DNA of 39,706 nt from Frankiales bacterium. Lineage in GTDB: Bacteria; Actinomycetota; Actinomycetes; Mycobacteriales; Jatrophihabitantaceae. Positions within the stretch are counted from its first letter, which is position 1; each line of letters starts with the position of its first letter. The stretch is from contig JAOPUZ010000009.1 in assembly GCA_025966315.1 (NCBI GenBank), forward strand, positions 1 through 39,706, read 5' to 3'. A model generated the notes under the pieces. It was not told the DNA's origin. It saw only the letters and a program-made list of their open reading frames with translations, and ran no database searches. The position numbers and the translations under genes are program-made. Positions 1 to 11,200 of the stretch are shown piece by piece.

Positions 1-137
1 TGGCCGGCGCGCTCAAGGAAGCTCAAGCCGCCGGCAAGATCGCCATCGTCGAGGTCATCAGCGACGCCGACGCACTGCCCGCGGTGCCACACGGTGGCCG
101 CGACTTCTACGCTCCGGCGCCCAAGGCGGACGCGTAA
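1..137 (+). CDS. C-terminal end of a probable thiamine-diphosphate-dependent enzyme (partial)
   Basis: The window opens inside a reading frame (codons in phase with position 3) that ends at the TAA at 135-137. The 44 visible residues contain a helix-like stretch (AGALKEAQAAGK), a beta strand (IAIVEVI) and a polar tail ending in APAPKADA. The pattern 'AL.EA...GK.AIVEV' followed by an acidic turn resembles the last strand of the C-terminal pyrophosphate-binding domain in acetolactate synthase/decarboxylase-type enzymes. That is family resemblance over a short tail only, and the active-site part lies outside the window. The next gene starts 2 nt after the stop, so the two are probably co-transcribed and translationally coupled. 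Confidence 0.5.
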   Translation, partial: AGALKEAQAAGKIAIVEVISDADALPAVPHGGRDFYAPAPKADA

Positions 138-139
138 TC

Positions 140-1255
140 ATGGTCGAACGAAGAACCGTTGTCATTGCCGGCGCGTCGGGCCTGATCGGGCAGGCCGCGG
201 CGCGGCACTTCGCGTCCATGCCGGACTGGGACGTCATCGCGGTATCGCGACGTCTGCCGCCGGCAATCGATGGCGTTACGGCGCTGTCGGTGGACCTGGC
301 CGAGCCCGGCGCAATGGAACGTGCGGTAGCCGACCTCAGCGACGTCACGCATGTCGTCTACGCGGCCCTGCACGAGGTGCCCGGTTTGATGCCGGGCTGG
401 CTCGATGCCGAAGTCATCGAAAAGAACGCCACCATGTTGGGCAACTTCTTCGGCGCCGTGGAGCGAGTGGCCCCGAACCTGCAACATGTGTCGCTGCTGC
501 ACGGGACCAAGGCGTACGGACTTCACCATCCGGACGTGCGGGCCCAAGGCCCGGCCCGGATACCACTACGTGAACGGGATCCCCGCCGCGAACATCCGAA
601 CTTCTACTTCGTCCAGGAGAAGTATCTGCGGGACCGCCAGCAGAGATCGGGCTGGGGACTGACGGTCTTCCGGCCCACCGTTGTCTATGGCGATGCCGTC
701 GGAAACAACATGAATCCGATCCCGGTGATCGCGGCCTACGCGGCGATGCTGCGCGAAGAGGGCAGCCCACTGCACTATCCCGGTCGGTCGATGGCACCGA
801 CCATCCACGAGGCGGTCGATGCCGATCTGGTCGCTCGCGCATTGGGCTGGGCGGCGACCTCGTCCCAAGCCCGCAACGGTACGTACAACCTGACCAATGG
901 CGACGTATTCGTCTGGCGAAACATCTGGCCGGCGATCGCCGATGCGATGGGCATGAAGGTCGGTGAGCATCGTCCCATCTCGCTGGTGGACGATCTTCCG
1001 AAGCGTCAGGACCAGTGGGCCGCGCTGGTGGACAAGTACCAGTTACGCGCACCTCGCGACCTGCTGGATTTCGTCGGCTACAACTCGCTGGTCTACACGG
1101 ACTCGGTCCTGGGCAACGACCCGCAACCGGACGGGCCGACCTTGAACAGCACCATCGCCGCGCGGCAGGCCGGGTTCAACGACTGCGAGGACACCGAAGA
1201 CATGTTCAGCAAGTGGTTCACCCAGCTGCGCCGCGACGGCTATCTGCCCGCGTAA
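140..1255 (+). CDS. SDR-family NAD(P)-dependent reductase, PRISE-like (progesterone 5-beta-reductase/iridoid synthase type)
   Basis: A 371-residue extended short-chain dehydrogenase. The nucleotide-binding motif GASGLIG is at residues 11-17, directly after the first beta strand (TVVIA). The catalytic pair differs from the classical YxxxK: Lys124 lies in HGTKAYG and Tyr156 in PNFYFVQE, matching the Lys and Tyr motifs of PRISE enzymes, which reduce activated C=C bonds of enones with NADPH. The length is normal for the family. The protein is soluble, with no signal peptide. The ATG at 140 follows the previous stop by 2 nt, so a shared transcript with the upstream partial gene is likely. The substrate cannot be read from the sequence; small enones or steroid-like compounds are the family's usual range. 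Confidence 0.88.
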   Translation: MVERRTVVIAGASGLIGQAAARHFASMPDWDVIAVSRRLPPAIDGVTALSVDLAEPGAMERAVADLSDVTHVVYAALHEVPGLMPGWLDAEVIEKNATMLGNFFGAVERVAPNLQHVSLLHGTKAYGLHHPDVRAQGPARIPLRERDPRREHPNFYFVQEKYLRDRQQRSGWGLTVFRPTVVYGDAVGNNMNPIPVIAAYAAMLREEGSPLHYPGRSMAPTIHEAVDADLVARALGWAATSSQARNGTYNLTNGDVFVWRNIWPAIADAMGMKVGEHRPISLVDDLPKRQDQWAALVDKYQLRAPRDLLDFVGYNSLVYTDSVLGNDPQPDGPTLNSTIAARQAGFNDCEDTEDMFSKWFTQLRRDGYLPA

Positions 1256-1350
1256 CAGAAAGCCTTTTCCCGACTGGTCAAACTCCGGCCGGCCGCCCAA
1301 CCGCATCGCGGTGCAACTACGTCCGGTTTGGACGTATCAGAATCTGACCA

Positions 1351-1380
1351 TTGATCACCTCCCTGTTGTGGTAGTAGGTT
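1351..1380 (+). promoter_or_regulatory. Candidate SigA-type promoter of the giant-protein operon
   Basis: TTGATC at 1351-1356 (close to TTGACA) is separated by 18 nt from TAGGTT at 1375-1380, which fits the TANNNT -10 consensus of actinobacterial housekeeping promoters. Transcription would start near 1387, about 50 nt ahead of the possible leader ORF and 90 nt ahead of the first large gene. This is the only convincing -35/-10 pair I see in the 171-nt gap after the reductase gene. All downstream junctions to 22994 overlap, so this promoter could drive the whole 21.5-kb block. It is a pattern match only. Confidence 0.42.
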
Positions 1381-1436
1381 TCGCAGCACCCTCCGCGGCC
1401 GTTACATCACGCTGCGCAGGCACGACGTGGGGAGTC

Positions 1437-1481
1437 ATGATCCGCATGGTCAACAGCGACGCGGTGCGCAGGTCACTATGA
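1437..1481 (+). CDS. Possible 14-codon leader ORF overlapping the first operon gene
   Basis: ATG at 1437 opens a short frame encoding MIRMVNSDAVRRSL and ending at TGA 1479-1481. Its stop overlaps the ATG at 1478 as ATGA, the same junction used repeatedly inside the operon. A GGGGAG stretch at 1429-1434 is too close to the first ATG (2 nt) but well placed for the in-frame ATG at 1446 (11 nt), which would give an 11-residue peptide. The frame could be chance. The alternative is that the downstream gene starts at GTG 1427 and this frame is not used. Confidence 0.3.
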   Translation: MIRMVNSDAVRRSL

Positions 1482-2263
1482 CGCGCCCGCGAGCTCGCCG
1501 ACCTAAGGGGCCGAAGCCAACAAGCACGCCGAAGCCTGCCAAACCATCCAAACCCGCAGTACCCGCTGAGTCACCGACGCCCAAGGGCCCGGGGTTGGCG
1601 GCGCAGGCGCTGGCCGGACCCGGTTCCGTCGTCGGCTCGGTGTTGCTGCGGGATGCGCTGGACCAGCTCGACGAGCGGACCCGGGCCACCGTGGTCAAAG
1701 GGCTGGCCGGGGTGCTGCCACAGGTCGTGCAGCCGGGCAAGGTCGGTCGCGACCGCAGCCTGCGCCCGGACGATCTGGCCGCGCTGATCCCGGCCGCCGC
1801 GGTTAGCGCAGCCGGCCTCAATCCGGCGAGTACGCCCTCGCCGCCGCCCGCCGTGCTGTGGTCCGACGGCGGCAACCAGCTGCTGGTGCGGGTCGCCGGC
1901 GTCCAGGCCAGGCTCGGTACCGGCTTCATCGAGCTGAGCATCCCGGTCAGCTGCGATCAAACCGGCGACGCCCAGGTCAGCGTCACCGTGCTGACCGGCA
2001 GCCCGGAGCTGCCCACCGGCGGGGTGAGCACGACCGAAGACCACCCGCGCGGCCCGGCCGTGATCGTGGAGAACTGGCACGATGCGCTGATTGCCTACGC
2101 CTGGCAGACGATTCTGATCGCCACCTCGGCCGTCGCCGGCGCGGTCGGCACCGACACCAACGGCGCGCCGCTGATCACTCAGGGACTGACCGTCACCGCC
2201 GACGGTCTCAGCGTCCGGCCGATGGCTCAGCACCTGTTCGCACAGACGAATCAGCTGCCATGA
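1478..2263 (+). CDS. Uncharacterised protein, first gene of the giant-protein operon
   Basis: A 261-residue protein that I do not recognise as a named family. Residues 1-40 are a Lys/Pro/Arg-rich, probably disordered basic tail (MTRPRARRPKGPKPT and on). The rest is a mixed alpha/beta domain with a helix around LLRDALDQLDERTR, beta-rich segments (NQLLVRVAGVQARLG, FIELSIPVSCDQTG) and a late helix NWHDALIAYAWQTILIA. There is no signal peptide and no sure membrane helix. I chose ATG 1478 because it overlaps the leader-ORF stop and begins directly in the basic tail; GTG 1427 would add 17 unconvincing residues. Its TGA overlaps the ATG of the giant gene (ATGA at 2260-2263), so the two are translationally coupled. 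A structural or assembly role with the giant protein is inference. Confidence 0.72.
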   Translation: MTRPRARRPKGPKPTSTPKPAKPSKPAVPAESPTPKGPGLAAQALAGPGSVVGSVLLRDALDQLDERTRATVVKGLAGVLPQVVQPGKVGRDRSLRPDDLAALIPAAAVSAAGLNPASTPSPPPAVLWSDGGNQLLVRVAGVQARLGTGFIELSIPVSCDQTGDAQVSVTVLTGSPELPTGGVSTTEDHPRGPAVIVENWHDALIAYAWQTILIATSAVAGAVGTDTNGAPLITQGLTVTADGLSVRPMAQHLFAQTNQLP

Positions 2264-5200
2264 CCGGGCTGCCCACGCTGGACCCGGAGATTTCCGATCT
2301 TGGCGTGGCGCTCGGCCTGCTCACGCCCGACACCGGCAGCGGCGTGCAGCTGGACAGCGACTGGTTCGCAGCACCCGCCGATCACCTGAGCGGTGCCCTC
2401 AGCAGCGAAGCTCGGCGCTCGGCCCTGGTTCGGTTCGCCGAGGCGATGCTGGCCAATGGTGGGCACACCGAGCGCAACGGGGTGACGTTGCTGCCGCTGT
2501 TCAACCTGCGCGAGCTGGCCGGCGACAACACGCTGCCCGACCTGGTCATTCAAGCCTCGGTGGACGCGCAACCGGTGGAGTACACCGAAATCGGTCTGGC
2601 GCTCAGCTTCAGCACCGTTGATCCGATCACCCAGACGGACGCGGTGATTCCGCTGTACCGGGCCGCCAAAGCCGGTCATACGGTCGCGCAACCCTTTGCG
2701 CTACTGGCCGGCGGCAAGCTGCAGGTGGCCACCGAAATCACGCTGGACACCAGCACGCCGGCGATCGACGAGTTCGGGTTGGCCGGCGTCGCGGTGGCGA
2801 TCGACACCGCCGTCGTGGGGACGCCGACGCCGAGTTTCACCTTGCTGCTCAAGGGATTGCACCTGCCGGGTGCACCTGCGGCCACGGATATCCAGGTCGG
2901 TGGCCCGGGCGTTCAGATCGAGGATGCGCTGCTCTCGCTGGTGCTCGGATTGGTCCGCCAGGGCGCCGACGCGCTGACCGGTGCCGCGGCGAGTGAAGTC
3001 GAGGCGGTGCTGGACCTGCTCGGGCTCGGCGCCGCGACTTCGGGCATCCCGCCCCTGCCGGTAACCGAGTTGCTTGCCGGTGGCGTCTCGGTGCTACGTA
3101 CCTGGTTCACCGAGCTCATGGGCGCCGACGCGGCGCGAACCGCCTGGCTCACGGCGCTCAGGAGTGTGCTCGGCGGATCCCTCGACCACGGCGTCGTCAG
3201 CATCCCCATTGCCGGCGGTCCGGTCGCGGTGACCGTCGCGATCAAGACCACTACCGGTCCGGGTGGGCATCTTCAGGTGACGCCCCAGCTCGGCCTGTCG
3301 TTACAGGCCGACGTCGCGGGCACCATCCAGCTCGGCGCGCAGGCGAATGCGGAGCTGTTCACCGTGGACGTGGCGACCGGTGCGCTGGTCGCAGTGCCGT
3401 ATGCCGATGTGGTCGTCACCGCCACCGGTTCGGGCAACGGAAACGCGAGCAAGCTGCTGCACAACGCCGTCCTGGACATCGGCTCGCTGCGGCTGGGCCT
3501 GGCCGTGCTGGCCGGCGTCCCGCACGCGCTGATCGAACTGCTGGACGTGGACATCGACGGCACTCACCACGACCTGCTCGACCTGTCCAGCCCGGACGCG
3601 GCGGTCGCGGCGATCGGCCAGCTGGCGGGCGACCTGGTCGGCGAGGCGCTGGATGCGCTCGGGCTGGCCGGCTCGGAATTGAAGGGCCTGCTCGGGCTCG
3701 AGCCGCCGGCCGGGGTGCCCGCGCTGGACGCCAGCCTGCTGCTCAGCGCTCCACTCGGCGCGCTGCGGTCCTGGTGGCACGACCTGGTTACCGATCACGC
3801 GGCCGATGTACCGGCCGTACTCACGCATCTGTTGAACCTGGTGTCCGCGCCGCTGCAGGCCGCCCAGTCGGTCAGCGGTACCGGGATCGCGGCCGACCCG
3901 TGGTCCATTCCGATCGCGAATCGGTTGACCCTGGACGCCTGGCGTGACGGTGACCGGCTGGTCCTGGCCCCGACCGTGTCGTTGCGGGTGGCCGACCTGG
4001 CCGGCGGCTGTACGACCGTGCTGACCACGATCCGGGTCGAGCTGGCCAGCATTGATCTGGTGACCGGTCACGCCGACTTCCTGTCCGGCGTCGAGTTCAC
4101 CACCAAGCTGCGCAACACCGGTGAAACCGCGGCCACCTTGTCCCTCGGCACGGTGGCGTTGACGGCCGACTTCGTCGGGGTGCAGGCGAGCTGGCGGCCC
4201 ACCGCCGGCTTCGACATCGCTTTCCAGGCACCGAACGCCGCAGTCGTCATCGACGACCAGCGCGTGCCACTGACGTTGCCCTCCGTCGACGCCAACGGTC
4301 AGCTCAGCGTTTCCGCGGACGCGTGGAGCTCGGTTGAGGCGCTGGTCGCGGTGCTGGCGACCGGCTCGACCGGCTGGCTGGCCGATCTGGTCGCGCTCAC
4401 CGGCTGGACCGTCGAGGGCGGCCAGACCCTGCTCTCGCTGGCCGAACTCGCGGCAACTCCGGAGGCGGCCCTGCGCGACTGGGTCCGTGGCCTACTCACC
4501 CGGCCCGACGCGCTCGGTTCCCTCACCGCCACTGTCGGCCATCTGGTCGGTGGCAGTACCGCCGGGCTGGCCGGCAGCTTCGGGGGCAGTGGCAGCCGCG
4601 ACGATCCCTGGTTGGCCGGATTGGGCGGTGCGGCCGACTCGCCCGCCATCGCGGTATGGCTGGATCCGAGCGGCCCGGTGGTGGCCGCGTCCCGAGCCGG
4701 CTCGGCGCTGACGACCTGGCGTCCGGGCACCCCGGGGCTGCCACCGGACGGGCTGGCCGCGGCCTTACGGGACGAGGGCGACACCGACCTGGAGGCCGGC
4801 CTGCTCGCCGCCGGCCGGGTCGATCTCGGCGCCGGGCTGCACGCGCTGGCCGGGCGCTGGGTCGATACGGACGGCCTGGTTGCCACGCCGAGCCCGGCGA
4901 TCGACGGCCTGATCACCGTCGTGCGCCCGGACCTGGCCTTCGCGGAGCTGGCCAACATCAGCGATGTCGAGCTGTCGTCGGCCATTCCCGCCGGGCTGCC
5001 CGCCGGTGCGGTGGTCGTCAAGGTCGCGGTCAGTTCGGTGGCCGGCACCCCGTTCACCGCCACGGCCGGCGCGGTTGCCGCGGCCGGGCGGCTGCTGGAC
5101 CTGACCGCGCCCGGGCTGGCCGCCGACTCGTTCGCGGTGAGTTCGCCGGCGCCGGGGGAGTGGATCGTTGCGCTGGCCTCCCGCGGTGACACCTCACTGG

Positions 5201-8200
5201 GGGCGTCGGATCCGAGCGGTGTTCTCGGCCAGGCCGCCCGCTTGCAGAGCGTCCTCACCGCCCTGGCGCCGGCCGGTTCGATCGTGCTGGTGGCGCTGGG
5301 CGGGGCCGGCCACGCGGCGCGGTTGGCGGCCGACGCGGTCAGCGGCGTCAGCACCCTGGTCACGCTCGGGACGCCGTGGAGCGCGGTCACTTTCGACAGT
5401 TACCGGACGGGTGCCCCGGCCGAGGCGTTGCGGCTGTTGCGGGCACTGCTGCCGCCCCCGGACGCCGCCGAACCGGATGACCCCGACCTCGCGCTGGCCC
5501 GGTCGGTGGTGACCGGATCCTTCGACGCGGCCAGGGGAAAGCCGTACATCAGCGACCTCGAGGCGCCGCGTCCCAGCACCCCGATCCGAGTCGGGCTGCA
5601 GGCCGTCGGTGTGTTCGGCACGCTGACCGAGGCGAGCGTCGCGCGGGCCATGACTGCGGTCTTCGCGGCTGGCCTGGCCGGTCGCGCGCAGGCCCGGGTG
5701 GCGGCCGCGCGGGCACCGGCCACCGGCGCGCACATCGCGGTGCGGCTGCCTTTCGACCTGGGCATCCCGCCCGGCGGGCACGGCATCAGCGTGTCCGGTG
5801 CGGCCATGCTCAGCCTCGGCGAGATCGGCTTCGAGCCGGCGACGTTCCGCGCCGCGCCGGCCGTGCACCTGGAGCTGGAGGTGGCCGACACTGACGGCTG
5901 GCTGGTCGGCGGCCCGGGCACCGCCCCGGTGGGCAGCGCACTGGCGCTGGAACTGCGACGGCTCCGGGCTCGCTTCCAGTTCGGCCTGGCCAGCGGCGAT
6001 GCGGCCCGGCCCGGGCCATCCTCGGATGCGCAGATCCTGCTCGGTGAAGGCTCGGCCCTCGGCGCTGACTGGGCCAGCCTGCTCGTCCGGCCGCCGACGT
6101 TGCCCAGTGGCGAGCTGGAACTGCAACCGTTACTGCCCGAGGCCCAGGCATTGCTCGCCGCGCTCACGACCAAGCTGTCGAGCAGTGTCGGGGGCGGCCC
6201 GGGGGGCTCCTTGCTGGCCTTGCTGCAGGCAGCCGGTGTGGCCGCGTCGTCGGGCGGGGCGGCGGCGACTGCGCTGGTGCCGGACGCTTTGGCCCAGTTG
6301 CTCCACGATCCGGCCGGTCGGCTCCGGACGCTGATTGCCGCGCCCACGAGCCGGGCGGCCCTGCTGGCGGCGCTGCAACCGCTGCTGCCGGCGCTGAGCA
6401 CGACGGGCGACACCGTGCAGCTCAGCACGGGCCCGGTTCGGTTGGCGGCCGACGTCACCAGCGGCGCCGTCACCTTCGCCCTCGGCGTTCCGGACGGTCT
6501 GGTGCCGCTGGCCGCGAGCGCCGAGCTGCGTCCTGGGGTGGCTGCGAGCTGGCAGCTGACGGTGGGCGATCCGGCCACGAATGCCTTTGCGCTACGGGTG
6601 GAATCGGTGTCGGCCGCAGGCGCGCCGGGCACCAGTCCGGTGCGCGCGACGTTGCTCCGGCCGAGCGGGGCAACAGCGATCGCGCTGTGGCCGAGCTTCG
6701 AGGCCGATGCGTTGGGGCGGCTGGCGGTGGCGGCGGTGCCGGCCGAGGCGTTGCGGCTCGTGCTCGAAGGCCTGCGCGGCATCGACTACCAACTCGGCAC
6801 CGCGCTGGACGACCTCAGCTCGGCGGTGGGCATGCTCGGGCCGCCGGACGGTGACGGCAACCGCGCCGTCCGGGCCTCGGTGGGGTTGTTCGAAGATCCT
6901 GGCCGCTGGTTCGGGCAGGCCGGGGTGCTGGCCGCGCTGGCCGGTGGCCCCCTCGACGTGAACAAGGTCATCGACCTGCTCGAAGGCCTGAAACCCTTTG
7001 TCGGCCTGGCCGGAACCCCGCGGGGGACGTGGCCGATCGTCACCGGCCTGCAGATCGCGGTCACCGCGTCCGCGACCGGACCGGCCATCTCGCTGACCGT
7101 CGATGCGACCTCCTGGCTGGCCGGCTTGGCCGCGCACGCGCCGGTCGCGGCCGGCCTCACGCTCGGTTTGACCTTGCCGCCCAGCGGGCCGCCGCGGCCG
7201 TCCGTCGAGGTGTTCCTGGGTGCTCCGGACGGCCCGAACGGGACGTCGACGCCGCAACATCGCAGGGCGGCGCACCTACTGGTCGACGCCAGCTCGGTTC
7301 GGTTGCTGCTCCGCCCGGCCGCCGGCGCCGACATCGAGATCTTCCCCAATCCAGCCGGTTTCGGATCGCTGCTCGCCGCCGGGGCAACCGAGTTGTTGCC
7401 GCTGGCCCTGAACGAACTGGCCAAACTGTCCGGCGACACCACTCGCGAGCTCATTGCCGGGTTGGTGACCGGGGCCGGCCGCGGGCTCGGGCTGGCCTCC
7501 ACGGCGACCCCGGCGGTGTTCGACAAGGCTGCCCTCAACGCCCTGGCGGCCAACCCGACGGCCTACCTGCAAGCCCACACCGCCAGCCTGCTCACCGAGG
7601 CCGCGGGCTCGCTGAACCTGTTGTTGCAGGAACTGGTTCCGGCCGCGCGGGCGACCGTGGACGGCGCCGGAGTGCTCACCGCGAGCTTCCGGACGGTGCT
7701 GGTCACGGTGCATCCGGCGCCGTTCGCGGTCAGCGTCACGGCGGCGGTCACGGGCTTGCCGGTGCTGGGCGCGGTGTCGCTGGCGATGTCGGCCGACAGC
7801 ACCGGGCTCACCGGTTGGTCGGCCGGCATCGGCCCGGCCGAGATCGCGCTGGCCGGTATCACGGTGCGGCCGTTCGTCCGGGCCGGGTCGCAGCGAGCCG
7901 TCGGCTGGCAGGCCGAACTGGGGTTGGGGCTGGACGACAAGGCGGCGACGGCCACCGGCCATCAGGAGCTGGTGGCGCGCTGGCGGGAAGCCGATCATGC
8001 CCTGGGCGTGCTGGTCAGCACCGTCACCGGTCCCGGTACCACCGCTGAGGACGCCAGCCCCGAGGGGGTCGCGGTCGCGGCCATCGACGCCGTGCTGGAT
8101 CTGGTCGGTGGCTGGGTGCTCGGCGTCGATGAGGTAACCGCCTTACTGCAGAAGGGTTTCGGCAGCAAGACGGTCGGCTTCGTGCTGCAGGACGCGATCC

Positions 8201-11200
8201 TCGACCAGGCCGCGCCGGCCAATGCGCCACGACTGGTGTCCGGGGTGCTGACCGGCTGGCCCGGCAAGCTGTTCACGATCGCCCTCAATCTGGCCACCGC
8301 GGCACCGAAGATCACCATCGATGCGTTCACGTTCAGCCTGTCCCGGGACGGCTCGAACCGGTTGGGCGTGGCGCTGTCGACGGTCAATGCGGCCGGTATC
8401 GATCTGACCGGCGGCAGCGAACTGGCCCTGCACCTGGAGGTGGACGCCAGCTGGATCGAACCGCCGAGCGGCCCGGCGCCCAGCCCTGGCATCGTGCTCA
8501 ACCTGTTGACCGTGGCCGGGACCGCGGCGAATCCGACGTTCGCGGTCACCCCGGGCGTGGCCGTCAACGGCGTAGGGCTGCGACTGGGTAAGACCACCGG
8601 CCCGCTGATCGACGAGGGACTCAAGCTCGACTCGGTCGCCGTGCACCTGTTCGGCAGTGTCCAGCTCGGGGGCGACTCGCACCCGATCTTTGCCGGCGGC
8701 GTCCAGGTGGAACTCGGCGGACTGGCCGTTCCGCTGGGCGGCGGTGGTGGTGACAATGCGGTCGCGCAGGGAATCATGAGCGACGCCGGCGGCAGCGGAG
8801 CACCGCCCCGGCCGAAGTTCAGCCCGGCCGTCGCCGTCCAGGACCACGGCAGCGGGACCTCGGTCACGTTGCGCGCCGGTAGCGGCGACGGCCCGTGGTT
8901 CCTGCCCATCCAGCGGGCGTTCGGGCCGGTGTACCTGGAGCAGATCGGTCTGGGCGTGGCCTATCAGCCGGGCGTCACACCGAAGAACCTGCAGATGATC
9001 AGCCTGTACCTCGATGGCGGCGTATCGCTGATGGGGCTCGCGGCCAGCGTGGACAAGCTGCGATTCGGCTATCACGTCGGGCAGCCGTTCTTCGCCGGTT
9101 CGTCGTGGGAGATCGACGTCGACGGGTTCGCGATCTCCAGCGACATCGGCGGTCTGACCCTGGCCGGCGGGCTGCGCAAGTTCGACCTGGCCGCACCGCT
9201 GACCGGGGTGGAATACCTCGGCATGCTCAAGGTCGGCTACGCCAGTTACGGCGTCGACCTGTTCGGTGGCTACGCCCATCCCACTACGGCCTCGGGGTCG
9301 TCGTTTGCGTCCTTCTTCGCTTTCGGCGTGCTGCACGCGCCGATCGGCGGGGTCCCCGCATTCTTCATCACCGGTATCGGGGTCGGTTTCGGCATCAATC
9401 GTGAGCTGCACACGCCGACGATCGATCAAGTCAACACGCATCCGTTCATGCAGGCGTTGCGGGCCATCGGACCGACCCCGGCGCCGATGAAACAACTCCA
9501 AGACATGCGGGCCATCGTGCCGCCCGCGCAAGGGGAATACTGGGTCGCCGCCGGTATCAGCTTCACCAGCTTCGTGTTGATCACCGGCGAGCTCCTGGTG
9601 ACGGTCCAGTTCGGCGACGGCCTGGAGATCGCCATTCTCGGGCTGGCGCGGGCGGAGCTGCCGACGCCGTTGCTGACCCTGGTGTCGATCGAGCTGGCCC
9701 TGCTGGCGCGGTTCTCCTCCAAAGAGGGCACCCTGCTCGTCCAGGCGCAGCTGACCGAGAATTCGTGGCTGCTGGACAAGTCGGTTCGGCTCACCGGCGG
9801 TTTCGCCTTCGCCACCTGGTGGAAAGGCCCGAATGCCGGGCAGTTCGTCATCACGGTCGGCGGCTATCACCCGCGCTTCCACCACGACGGTTACCCCGAC
9901 GTGCCGCGGGTCGGTTTGCGCTGGGCGCCCATCGACAACATTTCGGTCGTCGGCGGGGTGTATTTCGCGCTGTGTTCCGAGGCCTTGATGGCTGGTGCCG
10001 CCATCGAGGTCGCTGCGCACTTCGGTCCGGCGCACGCCCGACTGGCCTTCGGCGGCGACGCGATCGTGTTCTTCGACCCGTTCTGGTTCTCGGTGTCCGC
10101 GTACGCCGAGGTCGACGTCGGCATCAGGATCTGGCTGCTGTTCGGATCGGTCGACATCGAGCTTTCCTTCGGTGTGGCCGTGGAAATCTCCGGCCCGCCC
10201 ATCTTCGTCACCGGTCACTTCAGCGTCTGCGGCTTTGCGGTTCCGTTCGAATTCGGTGACCAGGCCAACCCGGCGGACCGGGCGTTGACCAGCGACCAGT
10301 TCGTGCAGAAGTATCTGCGGGCCGACAGCAACGCCCAGGTCGTACAGGCGACGGTGCTCAAGGGCGCCATCGTTGCCGGCAAGGCGCCCGCGGCCAGCGG
10401 TGGTTCTTCCGGTGGCGGCACCGACAAGCCACCGGACGGAAGCGCCGAGCATCCGTTCCGGGTCGCACCGGAGTTCGTACTCAGCTACGTCACCACCGCG
10501 CCGGCGGAAACCCTCACCATCACCGGGCAGGCGGGCAGCACGAAGTCGGTCACGGTGAGCGCTCCTGGGCTGGGCGTGGCGCCGATGTACTCCGCCAAAC
10601 TGGACAGCACCCTGACGATGGCCTTCGCCCGGCCGGACAACGCAACGTTCGATCTGACCGACGTGATCCTCGCGCCCCGGCCGGCGGCCGCGTTCCCCAA
10701 GGGCGTCTGGGGTCCGGCCCAGAATCCGAAGGCGCCGACGGTGCCGGCCGGCGACACGATCGATGCCGTGGACGGCCTGACCATCGACACCCAGCGGCCC
10801 GACAAGCTCGGGGCGCCGCCGATCGACTACCACCAGATCGAGCTCCCGTTGCACGGGCGCAAGCCGCTGCCGTTCGTGACCAACCGGGCCAACACCGACG
10901 CGCGGGTCAGCGCCGCGCTCGCGCTGCGCAACGCCGCGAAGGTGCTGACCGACGGAAATCCCGACAGTGACGGACGATTCGTGCGCGCCGCGTTGATGCT
11001 GTCCGCCGGCGGATCCGGACGGTCGACGGTGGCGGCGCTGCGTGGTGACCGTAACGCCGCGCCGTCGTTCGGCTCGCTCGCCGACGATCTGATCGACAGC
11101 CCGGCGGCCGTATCGCCGGCGGTGACGGCGGTGGTGGTCGACCGGAATCCGCCGGCGGCCCGCCGCTTCGCCCCACTGGTCAAGGCCGTGCTGGGCGTGC

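Noticed and set aside
1858-2259. Upstream 134 codons of the giant frame
   Set aside because: They overlap the preceding gene in another frame and are Arg/Gln-rich. The ATGA overlap at 2260 is the natural start.
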